Shown: piece by piece, positions 39,186 through 48,699 of the stretch
Layout: each line of letters begins with the position of its first letter
Position numbering within the stretch: the stretch's first letter is position 1
Source: Erythrobacter sp.
GTDB taxonomy: Bacteria > Pseudomonadota > Alphaproteobacteria > Sphingomonadales > Sphingomonadaceae
Assembly: GCF_030066995.1 (NCBI RefSeq)
Contig: NZ_JASJAP010000006.1
Span: forward strand, 62,001 to 126,000
Direction of reading: 5' to 3'
Length of the DNA: 64,000 nt
The notes under the pieces: model-generated
The model's database searches: none
The model's input: the letters and a program-made list of their open reading frames with translations, nothing else
Told to the model about the DNA's origin: nothing
Made by a program: the position numbers and the translations under genes

Positions 39186-39309
39186 GTTTGCCCCTCGTTT
39201 AGCGTCCCGAATGATCGCAAGGTATTCCAAGCTCTTGCCGTTCACGCCAGCGTAGCACTCGGCGTTGGTCGATCAAGTTGTGTCGTTGGTCGACTTGCAC
39301 GAACTCTTC

Positions 39310-40470
39310 TCACCCGCCATCCCGCAAGTCCAGAGCCAGCCCGCGTTTTGTAGTAAGGTAGGTCGCAAAGCTCGCGAGCCAGTGGCCGCCTGAGTAATGC
39401 TCGTCCGAGACGGCCGCGATGCCGGTTTCCTTGTGTCTCTCAGCCGCCGCGAGCAAGGCGGGCACGCGCGGATCGTCAGCGGCAAGCGCACCAGCGATCC
39501 CTTCCAAGGCCCAGGCGCGCGAAAGATTGACGCCATCGAGATGAACCAGCTTGCCGTCCGAGGCGTCACGCACCACACCTGGCTCCAACCAGTCCGCGCC
39601 CCCATCAAGCGGAATTTGCGGCAGGAAACGGGCGAGCCAAGCCGAATAATGGGCACCGAAAAGGACGCGCCGCATCAGGTCCGCTTCCATCAGGCAGGGC
39701 GAGAGGAAATCCTCGCCGGAGGGTTCATAAGCGAGCGGGCAATCCACATCGTCCCTGTGGAAAGCCAGCGTTTTCTCGACCAGAGCCCGCTCCAGTTCCG
39801 CGTTGCCTACACCGCGTGCGTAGTCGAGCATCAGACCAAACGCGAAGGCGGTCTGATTGTGCGTCCCAAGCCTGATCGGATAGGCAAGCTTGGGGAGCCA
39901 ATCCATCACCTCGGCGACAATCGCGCTCTCCAGCGGGCGCAGCGTTTCGCGCGATTCAGCAAGCTGAGGATCATCGCTCTCCTCAAGCTCAAGCACAAGC
40001 TGGAGGTACCAGGCGATGCCATAGGGCCGCTCGAACGACCGGCGGCCTTCGGTCGTGTAATAGGCAAGCTCGACAGCGAGGTTCTCCTCGGTAAAGCTCT
40101 TTGCAAGCTTGGCGCGGATCTCGTCTTCGTAGACGCTTCCCGGCCGCGTGGTCAGGATGCGCGTCAAGAGCCAGTGGCCGTGGACTGACGAATGCCAGTC
40201 GAAGCACCCGTAGAAGGCGGGCGTCAACTCGCTGGGCGCGGCGACATCCTCGGCCGAATTCAGGACATGGCTGATCTTGTTGGGATATTCGCGGTGAACG
40301 CAATCGAGCGCGAGGACTGCAAAACGGTCTTCGGTGGTGACGGGCTCGGCGCGGTCGGTCATAGGTTCCTCGGTCGCCGGGCCCAGGCCCGCCGGGTCAG
40401 GTGAACAGGCTGAAGCAAGCCCAAATATCGCCACCGTCGCCGTCAACGCGGCCAAGGCACCAGATTTCAT
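39310..40470 (-). CDS. DUF2891-family lipoprotein
   Basis: This 386-residue protein of the DUF2891 family has a lipoprotein signal with the lipobox LASAC (Cys22). The conserved hallmark FYGCFDWHSSVHGHW is followed by Tyr/Trp/His-rich helical repeats (GTHNQTAFAFGLMLDYA, GAHYSAWLARF, HLDGVNLSRAWALEGIA, HYSGGHWLASFATYL). That pattern suggests an alpha/alpha-barrel like those of some glycan-active enzymes, but no activity is established. The ATG at 40468-40470 has GAGAGA upstream. It is divergent from the ABC transporter genes, with a 225-base gap in which no clear promoter was seen. Confidence 0.88.
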   Translation of the reverse strand: MKSGALAALTATVAIFGLASACSPDPAGLGPATEEPMTDRAEPVTTEDRFAVLALDCVHREYPNKISHVLNSAEDVAAPSELTPAFYGCFDWHSSVHGHWLLTRILTTRPGSVYEDEIRAKLAKSFTEENLAVELAYYTTEGRRSFERPYGIAWYLQLVLELEESDDPQLAESRETLRPLESAIVAEVMDWLPKLAYPIRLGTHNQTAFAFGLMLDYARGVGNAELERALVEKTLAFHRDDVDCPLAYEPSGEDFLSPCLMEADLMRRVLFGAHYSAWLARFLPQIPLDGGADWLEPGVVRDASDGKLVHLDGVNLSRAWALEGIAGALAADDPRVPALLAAAERHKETGIAAVSDEHYSGGHWLASFATYLTTKRGLALDLRDGG

Positions 40471-40695
40471 CAAGATCTCTCTCGTAGTTCAACGCGCGCG
40501 GCAGTTAGGGGCACACAGCGCGGTGAGGCAAGCGCAAAGCGGCCTCACTTCGCCGCACCCCGTTCGGCCGCACTCTGGTCGATTGCCCCTTCGTCGACAC
40601 CAAACGCGCGTCGGTAGAAGCCGCAAGTTGACGCGCTTTACAACCGCAACACGCCTTCATAGCATCCAAGCCGCCTAATCAGGGACTTATCACGC

Positions 40696-41607
40696 ATGCT
40701 CGAATTGAAGAATGTCAGCCACGTCTACTCGAACGGCGTGCGCGCGCTGGACGATGTTACGCTTTCGATCCCCAAAGGGATGTTCGGCCTTCTAGGCCCC
40801 AACGGCGCGGGCAAATCGACGCTGATGCGCACGGTCGCCACGCTGCAATCGCCAACCTCGGGCGCGATCACCTTTGATGGTATCGACATTCTTGCCGACC
40901 CCGAAGCGCTTCGAAAACGCCTTGGCTACCTGCCACAGGATTTCGGCGTCTACCCGCGCGTTTCAGCCTACGACATGCTGGACCACATGGCCGTGCTCAA
41001 GGGCATCAGCGGCAAGCGCGCGCGCAAGGACACGGTCGAGACCCTGCTCAATCAGGTGAATCTTTGGGATGTGCGCAAGAAGGCGATTGCGGGCTTCTCA
41101 GGTGGGATGCGCCAGCGCTTCGGCATCGCGCAGGCGCTGATCGGCAATCCCGATCTTATCATCGTGGATGAACCGACCGCCGGCCTCGACCCCGAAGAAC
41201 GCAACCGCTTTCTCAACCTGCTGGCCGAAATCGGCGAGAACGTTGTCGTCATCCTCTCGACACATATCGTTGAAGATGTCGCCGACCTTTGCCCACGCAT
41301 GGCGGTGCTGGTGAAAGGTTCGATCAAGCTCGAAGGCGCGCCTATCGATCTGATCGAACGCGCGCGCGGCACAATCTGGGCCAAGACCATCGAACGCGGC
41401 GAACTGGAGGACTACACGGCGCGGTACGAGGTCATTTCGACCCGCCTGTTCGCCGGACGAACGATCATCCATATCCTGTCCGAAACCGATCCGGCCGATG
41501 GGTTCGAGAGCGTCGATGGCGGTTTGGAGGACGTTTACTTCTCCACACTCGCCGCCAGCCGCCGCGCCCAGCCCGCACCCCCGCCCGCGGCCGCGCACGC
41601 CGCCTGA
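40696..41607 (+). CDS. ABC transporter ATP-binding protein
   Basis: This is a 303-residue ABC ATPase. The Walker A motif GPNGAGKST lies at residues 34-42, the signature FSGGMRQR near 133-140, and Walker B with D-loop in LIIVDEPTAGLDP. A switch His is in LSTHIVEDV. The C-terminal 90 residues are a non-conserved accessory region ending in an Ala/Pro-rich tail. It precedes by 21 bases a permease fused to an M1 peptidase, so it should energise that permease; the transported substrate is unknown. Confidence 0.93.
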   Translation: MLELKNVSHVYSNGVRALDDVTLSIPKGMFGLLGPNGAGKSTLMRTVATLQSPTSGAITFDGIDILADPEALRKRLGYLPQDFGVYPRVSAYDMLDHMAVLKGISGKRARKDTVETLLNQVNLWDVRKKAIAGFSGGMRQRFGIAQALIGNPDLIIVDEPTAGLDPEERNRFLNLLAEIGENVVVILSTHIVEDVADLCPRMAVLVKGSIKLEGAPIDLIERARGTIWAKTIERGELEDYTARYEVISTRLFAGRTIIHILSETDPADGFESVDGGLEDVYFSTLAASRRAQPAPPPAAAHAA

Positions 41608-41628
41608 CGCAACGAGGAAACAGGGAAC

Positions 41629-44600
41629 ATGTTCGGATCGATCGCGCTGTTTGAGCTGCGTTACCAACTGCGCAACCCGGTGTTCTGGGTTGCCATCGTT
41701 ATCTTCTTCCTCATGACGTTTGGCGCGACCGCGAGCGACGCCGTCCAGATCGGTAGCGGCGGCAATGTAAACGTCAACAGCCCTTCGGCGATCCTGCAAA
41801 CGCAGCTGATCCTGGCTCTGTTCTACATGTTTGTGACCACCGCCTTCGTCGCCAATGTCGTGGTGCGCGACGATGAGAGCGGGTTCGGCCCGATGGTTCG
41901 GTCGACGCAAGTCACGAAATTTGCCTATCTCATCGGTCGCTTTACCGGGGCGATGCTGGCTGCGCTGATCGCGTTCATGGTGGTGCCGCTGGCGATCTTC
42001 ATCGGGTCGCTCATGCCGTGGATCGACCCCGAGACGATTGGGCCCAACCAATTCTCTTTCTACGCGCGAACCTACCTGCAATTCGCGGCGCCGACGATCA
42101 TCCTGTTGTGCGCCGTGTTCTTTGCCGTGGCGACACTCACCCGCTCGATGATCTATTCCTACGTCGCCGTCGTGGCGTTTCTTGTGCTCTACGTGGCGCT
42201 GAACGTCGTCGTCGGTTCGGAGCCGGATTACCGCGACACCGCCGCGTTGATCGATCCGCTTGGCCTTGGCGCAGTCGGGAACGCGACCCGTTACTGGACA
42301 GCCGCCGAATCCAATTCACAGCTTCCCGCGTTTGCCGGCCCCATCCTGATGAACCGCCTTGGCGTTCTGGTAGTCGCCGCGCTGGCGCTGGCGCTGGCCT
42401 ATTGGCGCTTCAGTTTTGCCGAAAAAGGCGTTTCCGCGCGCAAGGCCAAGAAGTTGGCGAGGAAGGCGGCAAAGCTCGCCCGCACCAAGCCCGCCACGGT
42501 CGCCACCCTGCCAGAAACGCGGCCGGAGCGCGCGGGCTTTGCGCGTCTTGTAAAGACCACGCGCTTTGAGATGAGCCAAGTGTTTCGCAGCCCGGCTTTC
42601 TTCGTCCTCATGGCGATGGGGCTGTTCAACTCGATCGCCTCGCTCGCCTTTGGCAACGAGATCTACGGCACCGCTCCGGTCCCGGCGACCTTTGCCTTGA
42701 TTCCGATCCTCGCGGGCACCTTCGGGATCATCCCGATCATCATCGCAATCTACTATTCGGGCGAGTTGGTCTGGCGCGATCGAGACCGCAAGTTTCACGA
42801 GGTCATCGACAGCACTTCGCTGCCCGGCTGGGCCTATATGGTGCCAAAGACGATTGCCGTGACGCTGGTCCTGTTGTCGACCTTGCTCATCTCGGTCGCC
42901 GCCGCAGTGGCGATCCAGGCGCTGAACGGCTACTTCAATTTTGAGGTGGACAAGTATTGGTGGTGGTATGTCCTGCCGTTTACGGTCGACCTGCTCCTGA
43001 TCGCGATCCTGGCCGTCTTCGTCCAAGCGCTGAGCCCCAACAAATATGTCGGGTGGGGGATTATGGTCATCTACCTTGTGGCCACCCTTACGCTTGCGGG
43101 CTTTGGTTACGATCACCCGCTTCTGCTTTATGGCAGCTCCGGTCCATCTGCGCTCTCCGACATGAACGCCGATGCGGTTGGCGGGGCGGTGAACTGGTGG
43201 CTGCGGCTGTACTGGGGCGGGGTTGCGCTGCTGATGGCGGTGCTGGCGCACCTTTTGTGGCGCCGCGGGACCGAGACGCGACTGCTGCCGCGCCTCAAGC
43301 GCCTGCCCACCCGCCTCGTCTCACCCGCCGGCGGGCTTGCTCTTGCGGGCGTTCTGGTCAGCGCTGGCACGGGCGTCTTCCTGTACGATCAGATGAACGT
43401 CCAGAACACCTATCGCACCAGCGATGAGAACGAACAGCGTCTGGCGGATTACGAGAAGGAATATCTCCAATACGCCTCGCTCAAGCAGCCGTCGGTCACC
43501 GATGTGACCTACAAGGTGGACCTTTATCCCGGCGAGAGACGGCTGGAAGCGAGCGGCACGTACCAGATGGTCAACGACACCGGTGCGCCGGTCGAGACCC
43601 TGCATGTGCGCCTGTTCGACAATGCGACCGAACTGCTCGAGGCCGATGTGCCCGGCGCGACGCTCGAGACCAACGATGAGCGTTTTCAGCACCGCATCTA
43701 CCGCTTTGACACGCCTCTGGCGCCCGACGAAACCGCGTCGCTCAGCTTCAAGAGCCGGCGCTGGCACAAGGCGCTGGGCGCAGGCGGATACGGCACGCGT
43801 CTGGTTGAGAACGGCACCTTCCTCAACAATTCCGAGTTTGGCGTGCAATTGGGTATGGACCGGCAAGGCCTGCTGACCGACCGCGCGACGCGGCGCGAAT
43901 ACGGGCTCGATCCCGAACTGCGGCTGCCCAAACTTGAGGACGAGAGCGCGCGCGAGCGCAATTATGTCGGCAATGTCGACTGGGTGAACTCGGATATCAC
44001 GGTCACGACCAGCGCGGATCAGGTTCCGGTCGCGCCCGGCACCCGCGTTTCGGACCGCATCGAGGGGGATCGCCGGATTGCGCGTTTCAAGTCCACGAAC
44101 CCGATCCTTGCGTTCTTCTCGATCCAGTCGGCGCGCTACGAAGTTGCCAAGCGCGACTGGGACGGGGTCGAACTACAGGTCTATTACGATCCCAAGCACC
44201 CCTATAACGTCGAACGCATGCTCGATGCGATGCAGGCCTCGCTTGGCTATTACCGCGAGAATTTCGGACCCTACCAGTTCGATCACGCGCGCATCATCGA
44301 GTTTCCCGGATACGCCAGCTTTGCGCAGGCCTTTGCCGGGACGATGCCGTGGTCCGAGCGGCTGGGCTTTCTCGCCAATCTCGCCGATCCGGAAGACATC
44401 GACTATGTCACCTATATCGCCGCGCACGAATTCGGGCACCAGTACTGGGCGCATCAACTGATCAGCGCCGACCAGCAGGGCGGAACCATGCTGGTCGAAA
44501 GCCTCGCGCAGTATTCCGCGCTGATGGTGATGAAAGAGCTCTACGGCGAAGACCAGATGCGCCGCTTCCTCAAGTTCGAGCTCGACAATTACCTGAGTTC

Positions 44601-45213
44601 GCGCGGGAGCGAAGCGATCGAGGAACTGCCGCTCGAACGCGTCGAGAACCAGGGCTACATTCACTACCGCAAGGGCTCGGTGGTGATGTACCTGCTTCAG
44701 GATCGCCTGGGCGAAGACCGCGTCAACGAAATGCTCGCCGATCTGCTCGACCAGTATCGCTTCAAGGGCCAGCCTTACGCGGGCGCGACCGATCTGGTCG
44801 ATGGGTTTTACAGCCTCGCCCGCAACGACACCGAGCGCGATCTGGTTCGCGATCTCTTGCAGCGCATCACGGTCTACGATCTCATCGCGGAGGAAGCCGT
44901 GGTGACCGAGCTTGATGATGGCCGCTTCGAAACAACGATCTCGATTGCCGCGGCGAAATACTACGCCGATGGTGAGGGTGTGGAGACCGAAGCGGACCTC
45001 GCCGACGAGATCGAAATCGGCCTGTTCACCGATCGCCCGGGCAGCGAAGCTTTCGCCAAGGAGAACGTCCTCCTTCTTGAGCGACGCCAGGTGGCCTCGG
45101 GCGAACAGGAAATCACCATCGTCACCGACACGCGGCCAAGCTGGGTCGGGGTCGATCCCTACAACAAGTATGTGGATCGCAACTCCGATGACAATCTGGT
45201 CGCGGTTAGCTAA
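41629..45213 (+). CDS. ABC permease fused to an M1-family aminopeptidase domain
   Basis: This 1194-residue membrane protein carries about a dozen hydrophobic helices in its first 600 residues (ABC-2-like permease). An M1 metallopeptidase region occupies about residues 620-1190. The zinc motif HEFGH is at 933-937, followed by Glu957 in MLVESLAQY. The spacing is one residue longer than in classical M1 enzymes, as I recall for this fusion family. The peptidase domain is probably periplasmic, linking peptide cleavage with transport or with export control. GAGG and AGGGA elements lie upstream of the ATG. With the upstream ATPase it forms a two-gene operon. Confidence 0.9.
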   Translation: MFGSIALFELRYQLRNPVFWVAIVIFFLMTFGATASDAVQIGSGGNVNVNSPSAILQTQLILALFYMFVTTAFVANVVVRDDESGFGPMVRSTQVTKFAYLIGRFTGAMLAALIAFMVVPLAIFIGSLMPWIDPETIGPNQFSFYARTYLQFAAPTIILLCAVFFAVATLTRSMIYSYVAVVAFLVLYVALNVVVGSEPDYRDTAALIDPLGLGAVGNATRYWTAAESNSQLPAFAGPILMNRLGVLVVAALALALAYWRFSFAEKGVSARKAKKLARKAAKLARTKPATVATLPETRPERAGFARLVKTTRFEMSQVFRSPAFFVLMAMGLFNSIASLAFGNEIYGTAPVPATFALIPILAGTFGIIPIIIAIYYSGELVWRDRDRKFHEVIDSTSLPGWAYMVPKTIAVTLVLLSTLLISVAAAVAIQALNGYFNFEVDKYWWWYVLPFTVDLLLIAILAVFVQALSPNKYVGWGIMVIYLVATLTLAGFGYDHPLLLYGSSGPSALSDMNADAVGGAVNWWLRLYWGGVALLMAVLAHLLWRRGTETRLLPRLKRLPTRLVSPAGGLALAGVLVSAGTGVFLYDQMNVQNTYRTSDENEQRLADYEKEYLQYASLKQPSVTDVTYKVDLYPGERRLEASGTYQMVNDTGAPVETLHVRLFDNATELLEADVPGATLETNDERFQHRIYRFDTPLAPDETASLSFKSRRWHKALGAGGYGTRLVENGTFLNNSEFGVQLGMDRQGLLTDRATRREYGLDPELRLPKLEDESARERNYVGNVDWVNSDITVTTSADQVPVAPGTRVSDRIEGDRRIARFKSTNPILAFFSIQSARYEVAKRDWDGVELQVYYDPKHPYNVERMLDAMQASLGYYRENFGPYQFDHARIIEFPGYASFAQAFAGTMPWSERLGFLANLADPEDIDYVTYIAAHEFGHQYWAHQLISADQQGGTMLVESLAQYSALMVMKELYGEDQMRRFLKFELDNYLSSRGSEAIEELPLERVENQGYIHYRKGSVVMYLLQDRLGEDRVNEMLADLLDQYRFKGQPYAGATDLVDGFYSLARNDTERDLVRDLLQRITVYDLIAEEAVVTELDDGRFETTISIAAAKYYADGEGVETEADLADEIEIGLFTDRPGSEAFAKENVLLLERRQVASGEQEITIVTDTRPSWVGVDPYNKYVDRNSDDNLVAVS

Positions 45214-45223
45214 CCGTTGAAAC

Positions 45224-45252
45224 GCGCCGGAGGATCGGCATTGCTCCGGCGC
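45224..45252. terminator. Hairpin between convergent genes
   Basis: A 9-bp perfect stem (GCGCCGGAG / CTCCGGCGC) with an 11-base loop sits in the 58-base gap between the convergent permease-peptidase and NHL genes. It lacks a T run, so it is only a possible two-way terminator. Confidence 0.45.
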
Positions 45253-45271
45253 CAACGCCTAAGTCATGCGC

Positions 45272-46543
45272 TCAGTCTTCGAGGCCCTGAAAGACGAACT
45301 TCTGCACCCGGCGGCCGGTGTTGACCTCGCTCGCGTAGACATTGCCCTGGCTGTCGACATCGAGGCTGTGCAGCCAGATGAACTGCCCGGCGTAACGCCC
45401 GTTCTTGCCCATCCAGCCGATCGCCTCATGCGTTTCGCGCAGCAGGATCCAGATGCGCCCGTTCATCATGTCAGCGACGTAGACATATGCGCCATCCGGG
45501 CTGAAGCCGACATCGGTAACGGTGCGCGTCCCGCCCGTTTCGGGCGCGATAGGCACGTTCTGGAGAAATTCGACGCCCTCTTCGCTTTCGCGGAAGACCT
45601 GCAGGCGATTGTTACGACGGTCGCAGACATAAACGGTGCTCTCCGGCCCGCGCACAACGCAATGGACAATGTCTCCGAAAGACCGGCTTTCCGGCTGCGC
45701 GCCGCCATCGGAATTGCTGGAGGCCTGGCTGGGATCGAACACGATATCGCGCGCCGCATCTTCCGCGTTCGCGCCATAGGCACCCCACAAGCGGCGGTAT
45801 TCAAGGTTCTCGCCGTAGAATTCGACAATCCGCCGGTTGGTGTAGCCATCGGCCACCAGCACAGTCTTGCCATCGTAAGAGGCGTCAGCCGGGTTGCCGA
45901 GATACTCCTTGGAGTAATTGCCATCGGTCACCTGCCGCTTGCCAATCTGGCGGATGTATTCGCCATCGGCGGTGAAGTTCAGGATCGCGTGATCGCCCGG
46001 CCCGTTGCCGCCGAACCAAAGCGTCATATCCTCATCGACAAACAGGCCATGAATATTGCGCGGCCATTGCTCATCGCCCGTCTCCACCGCGCGCCGCCCG
46101 CTTCCCTCCAGCGTGCTTTCCCCGGGCGCAAGCTCTGACCCGCCCCAGCCGCGCAGGTAATCGCCTTCGGCGCTGAACTGAATGATATGAGGCGGCGCGT
46201 TGCAGCACGCTTTGGTGATCGGCGGATCGGCGTCACGGCCCGTGTCGCTGAAGCCGAGCGCGTTGGGACGGTTGGCGATCCAGACATTGTCGTCCTTGTC
46301 GATCGCAAGGCCCGAGACTTGCCCAAGGATCAGGTTCTCCGGCAAAAGCGGCCAGGCGGCGTCGACCTTGAAGGTGGGGACCGGGTGATCGAAGCTGATG
46401 CGACCGCTAGTCACCTCCACCAGCGTGGCCTGCGCGGTGTCTTCCTCGTGCGCTTCGACCCTTTGGGCGGAGAACACCGAAGCGGCGAACAGCGCCACTC
46501 CTGCACAGGCTGTGGCTCCAAGCAGCTTGAGGCGCATCGTCAT
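45272..46543 (-). CDS. Exported NHL/6-bladed beta-propeller protein
   Basis: This is a 423-residue exported protein. A signal peptide (about residues 1-31) precedes NHL-type repeats such as GQVSGLAIDKDDNVWIANR, RNIHGLFVDEDMTLWFGG, GKTVLVADGYTNRRIVEFY and HSLDVDSQGNVYASEVNTGRRVQKF. Similar propellers occur in peptidylglycine-amidating lyases and in periplasmic ligand-binding proteins, so no enzyme activity is assigned. A CC pair in ITKACCNAPPH is notable. A second ATG two codons in (46535-46537) is also acceptable given the AGGA position. It lies 17 bases after the aminotransferase gene, as last gene of a three-gene unit. Confidence 0.85.
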   Translation of the reverse strand: MTMRLKLLGATACAGVALFAASVFSAQRVEAHEEDTAQATLVEVTSGRISFDHPVPTFKVDAAWPLLPENLILGQVSGLAIDKDDNVWIANRPNALGFSDTGRDADPPITKACCNAPPHIIQFSAEGDYLRGWGGSELAPGESTLEGSGRRAVETGDEQWPRNIHGLFVDEDMTLWFGGNGPGDHAILNFTADGEYIRQIGKRQVTDGNYSKEYLGNPADASYDGKTVLVADGYTNRRIVEFYGENLEYRRLWGAYGANAEDAARDIVFDPSQASSNSDGGAQPESRSFGDIVHCVVRGPESTVYVCDRRNNRLQVFRESEEGVEFLQNVPIAPETGGTRTVTDVGFSPDGAYVYVADMMNGRIWILLRETHEAIGWMGKNGRYAGQFIWLHSLDVDSQGNVYASEVNTGRRVQKFVFQGLED

Positions 46544-46560
46544 TCCTCTCTCTTGCGGTT

Positions 46561-47712
46561 TTATGCGTTGAGTGAGCTAATAACCTCCGGCAGCGCTTTC
46601 GCATAGCGTTCTACATCCGCGAGCTTGCCGGTGCTGACACGCGAGTATTGCGTCCACTTGCCGTAAGCGCCGCGAATGGAAATTCCGCGTTCTTTCATTG
46701 CGGCCTGCACCGCATCGGCGTCGGGCACTTCGACATAGACGAAATTGGTCTGCGAGGGCAGCGCGGTTAGGCCAGCGGTCTTGACCGCGTCCATGATCAT
46801 CTTGCGACCCTCCAACACCATGGCGCGCGATTGGTCGAGGAAGGCGAGATCGTTGTAGCAGCCGATCGCCGCCGCGACACCGCCAAGGTTTCCGCCAAAA
46901 CTCATCATATGGCTGCGAATGCGCTCGGCGTTCTGTTCCGAAGTGATCGCGTAGCCGACGCGCAAGCCCGCCATGCCATAGATCTTCGAGAATGTGCGGC
47001 ACACGATCAAGTCCGCGCCTCCGCGCACCATGTCGATCATGGTGTTGTCGTCGGGCGCGTCGGTCAGTTCGTTGTAGGCCTCGTCCACGAGAAGGGTCGC
47101 CTTGGGCGACACTTTCGCCGCAAAGGCGCGCAAGTCGGACGCGGGGATGAGCACGCCGGTAGGGTTGTTGGGATTGCAAATCTGGATCAGCGAGACTTCC
47201 TCGGTAAGCCCCGCTTCAAGTCCGGCCAGATCCACGTTCATGTCGCTCGATAGCGGCACGCGTATCGATGTGACGCCCTGACGCTCCCCGTATTTGACCG
47301 TGGTGTCCCAGAAGAGGTCCGGGCACAGGATCGCGCCGTCTCGGCCCCAGGCCAGCGAAATCGCGCACAGGATCTCGGTCGAGCCGCTGCCAACGACCAC
47401 CTGTTCGATCGGCACCTCGTGGCGCTCGGCGATCATGGCGTGCAGGCGTTTGAGCGCACGATCCGTGTAGTAGCAACCCATCCTCGCGTTTTCGGTGATC
47501 GCCTTGATAGCCGAGGGCGCGGGGCCATAAGGGTTTTCGTTGCGGCTGAGGAGCGCCTGTCCGTTCATCGGGCCGAAGTCGGCCTGAACCGCGCCTTCGC
47601 CCATGGCGGCGCTGGCCCCCAGGGGCATTGCACCAAGTCCGGTGGCGAGGCCCGCGCCCGTCCCTGCGCCTTTCAGGAAATTGCGTCGATCGGTCGGCAT
47701 GGCCTTACTCAT
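46561..47712 (-). CDS. Tat-exported class I/II aminotransferase (HisC-like)
   Basis: This 383-residue PLP-dependent fold-type I protein resembles histidinol-phosphate aminotransferase. PLP-binding features are CNPNNPTG (residues 179-186), Asp210 and Tyr213 in LLVDEAYNE, and Lys243 in TFSKIYGMAGLRVGY. Its N-terminus is a twin-arginine signal (DRRNFLKGAG followed by an Ala/Gly-rich hydrophobic stretch to about residue 36). This predicts export of the folded, cofactor-loaded enzyme to the periplasm. A true HisC would be cytoplasmic, so a histidine-biosynthesis role is unlikely. AAGGAG lies 9 bases before the ATG. It is 18 bases after the TauE-type gene. Confidence 0.9.
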   Translation of the reverse strand: MSKAMPTDRRNFLKGAGTGAGLATGLGAMPLGASAAMGEGAVQADFGPMNGQALLSRNENPYGPAPSAIKAITENARMGCYYTDRALKRLHAMIAERHEVPIEQVVVGSGSTEILCAISLAWGRDGAILCPDLFWDTTVKYGERQGVTSIRVPLSSDMNVDLAGLEAGLTEEVSLIQICNPNNPTGVLIPASDLRAFAAKVSPKATLLVDEAYNELTDAPDDNTMIDMVRGGADLIVCRTFSKIYGMAGLRVGYAITSEQNAERIRSHMMSFGGNLGGVAAAIGCYNDLAFLDQSRAMVLEGRKMIMDAVKTAGLTALPSQTNFVYVEVPDADAVQAAMKERGISIRGAYGKWTQYSRVSTGKLADVERYAKALPEVISSLNA

Positions 47713-47730
47713 TTTCTGGCGCTCCTTGGT

Positions 47731-48555
47731 CTAGCTCCAACTTTTGGCGATCATCGTGGCCCCCACGGTGATCAGATACCCGCCAAAGACCCGGCGAAGG
47801 ATTTCTGGCGGCAGTTTGTGCGCGGCGGCCACGCCCAGCGGGGCGAAGACAACCGAGGTAAGGATGATCGCTGCGGCAGCGGGAACATTGACGTACCCCA
47901 CCGAGCCCCAGGGCAGACCCGGTTCGTCGAAGCCGATAAGCATAAAGCCGAATGTGGCGGGTATCGCGATGATTGCGCCCATGCCCGACGCCGTTCCGAT
48001 TGCGCGGTGGATGGGCGCCCCGCACACCGTCATCGTCAGCGTCGTGATCGTGCCTCCGCCGATACCCAACAGCGCGGAAAACGCGCCAAGCCCGCCCGCC
48101 ATTCCGGCTCGCGGAAACCCGGTTGGCATACCGGCAAAGACCGGCTCACCCAAACGCGCAGGCAGCAGGAAGTAGACTGCGAAGCCGATGACGCCAACGC
48201 CGAAAATCAGCGCGAGCTGCGCGCCCGATACCCAGTTCGCTATGATCGTGCCCAGCGCTGTGCCCAGCACCACCCACAGCGCCCAGCTCCTGAGAACCTC
48301 GAAATCGACCGAGTCGCGCCTGGCGTGGCTTTGGGTTGCGCGGATGGAGGTGAAGATGATCGTCGCCAGCGATGTGCCGACCGCAATGTGCGCGCTTTCG
48401 TCGGTGCCCAGCCCCAGAATCGGGAACAGGATGACAAGCGCAGGGACGACTACGAAGCCTCCGCCGATGCCGAAAAGCCCGCCCGCAAAGCCAGCGGCGG
48501 CGCCCGCGGCAAGCAGCAGCGGAACGGCGAAGGTGAGGTAGGAGAGATCGCTCAC
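47731..48555 (-). CDS. TauE/SafE-family membrane exporter
   Basis: This 274-residue protein has about eight transmembrane helices and the family repeats GLFGIGGGFVVVPAL near the N-terminus and LGIGGGTITTLTM in the second half. TauE/SafE proteins are linked to export of sulfite, sulfoacetate and other small organic anions. As the first gene before the exported aminotransferase and the NHL protein, it may move the product or substrate of that enzyme. The actual anion is unknown. It is divergent from the transglutaminase operon across a 144-base gap. Confidence 0.88.
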   Translation of the reverse strand: MSDLSYLTFAVPLLLAAGAAAGFAGGLFGIGGGFVVVPALVILFPILGLGTDESAHIAVGTSLATIIFTSIRATQSHARRDSVDFEVLRSWALWVVLGTALGTIIANWVSGAQLALIFGVGVIGFAVYFLLPARLGEPVFAGMPTGFPRAGMAGGLGAFSALLGIGGGTITTLTMTVCGAPIHRAIGTASGMGAIIAIPATFGFMLIGFDEPGLPWGSVGYVNVPAAAAIILTSVVFAPLGVAAAHKLPPEILRRVFGGYLITVGATMIAKSWS

Positions 48556-48699
48556 TTGGTAATAATAGACGCGAATGGGGATTCGCCAAGCGCTTTGTTG
48601 CAGTGCGGCATTGCTGCGCGTCTACGCACCGCCCCGGCGCGACAGCGATCTGCATTTTCGCGTTGCAATAGTGCGCGCGCGGCCCTCTAACGTCTCGCC

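Noticed and set aside
46561-47712. Calling this gene hisC (histidine biosynthesis)
   Set aside because: The Tat signal and non-his neighbours argue against a cytoplasmic biosynthetic role.
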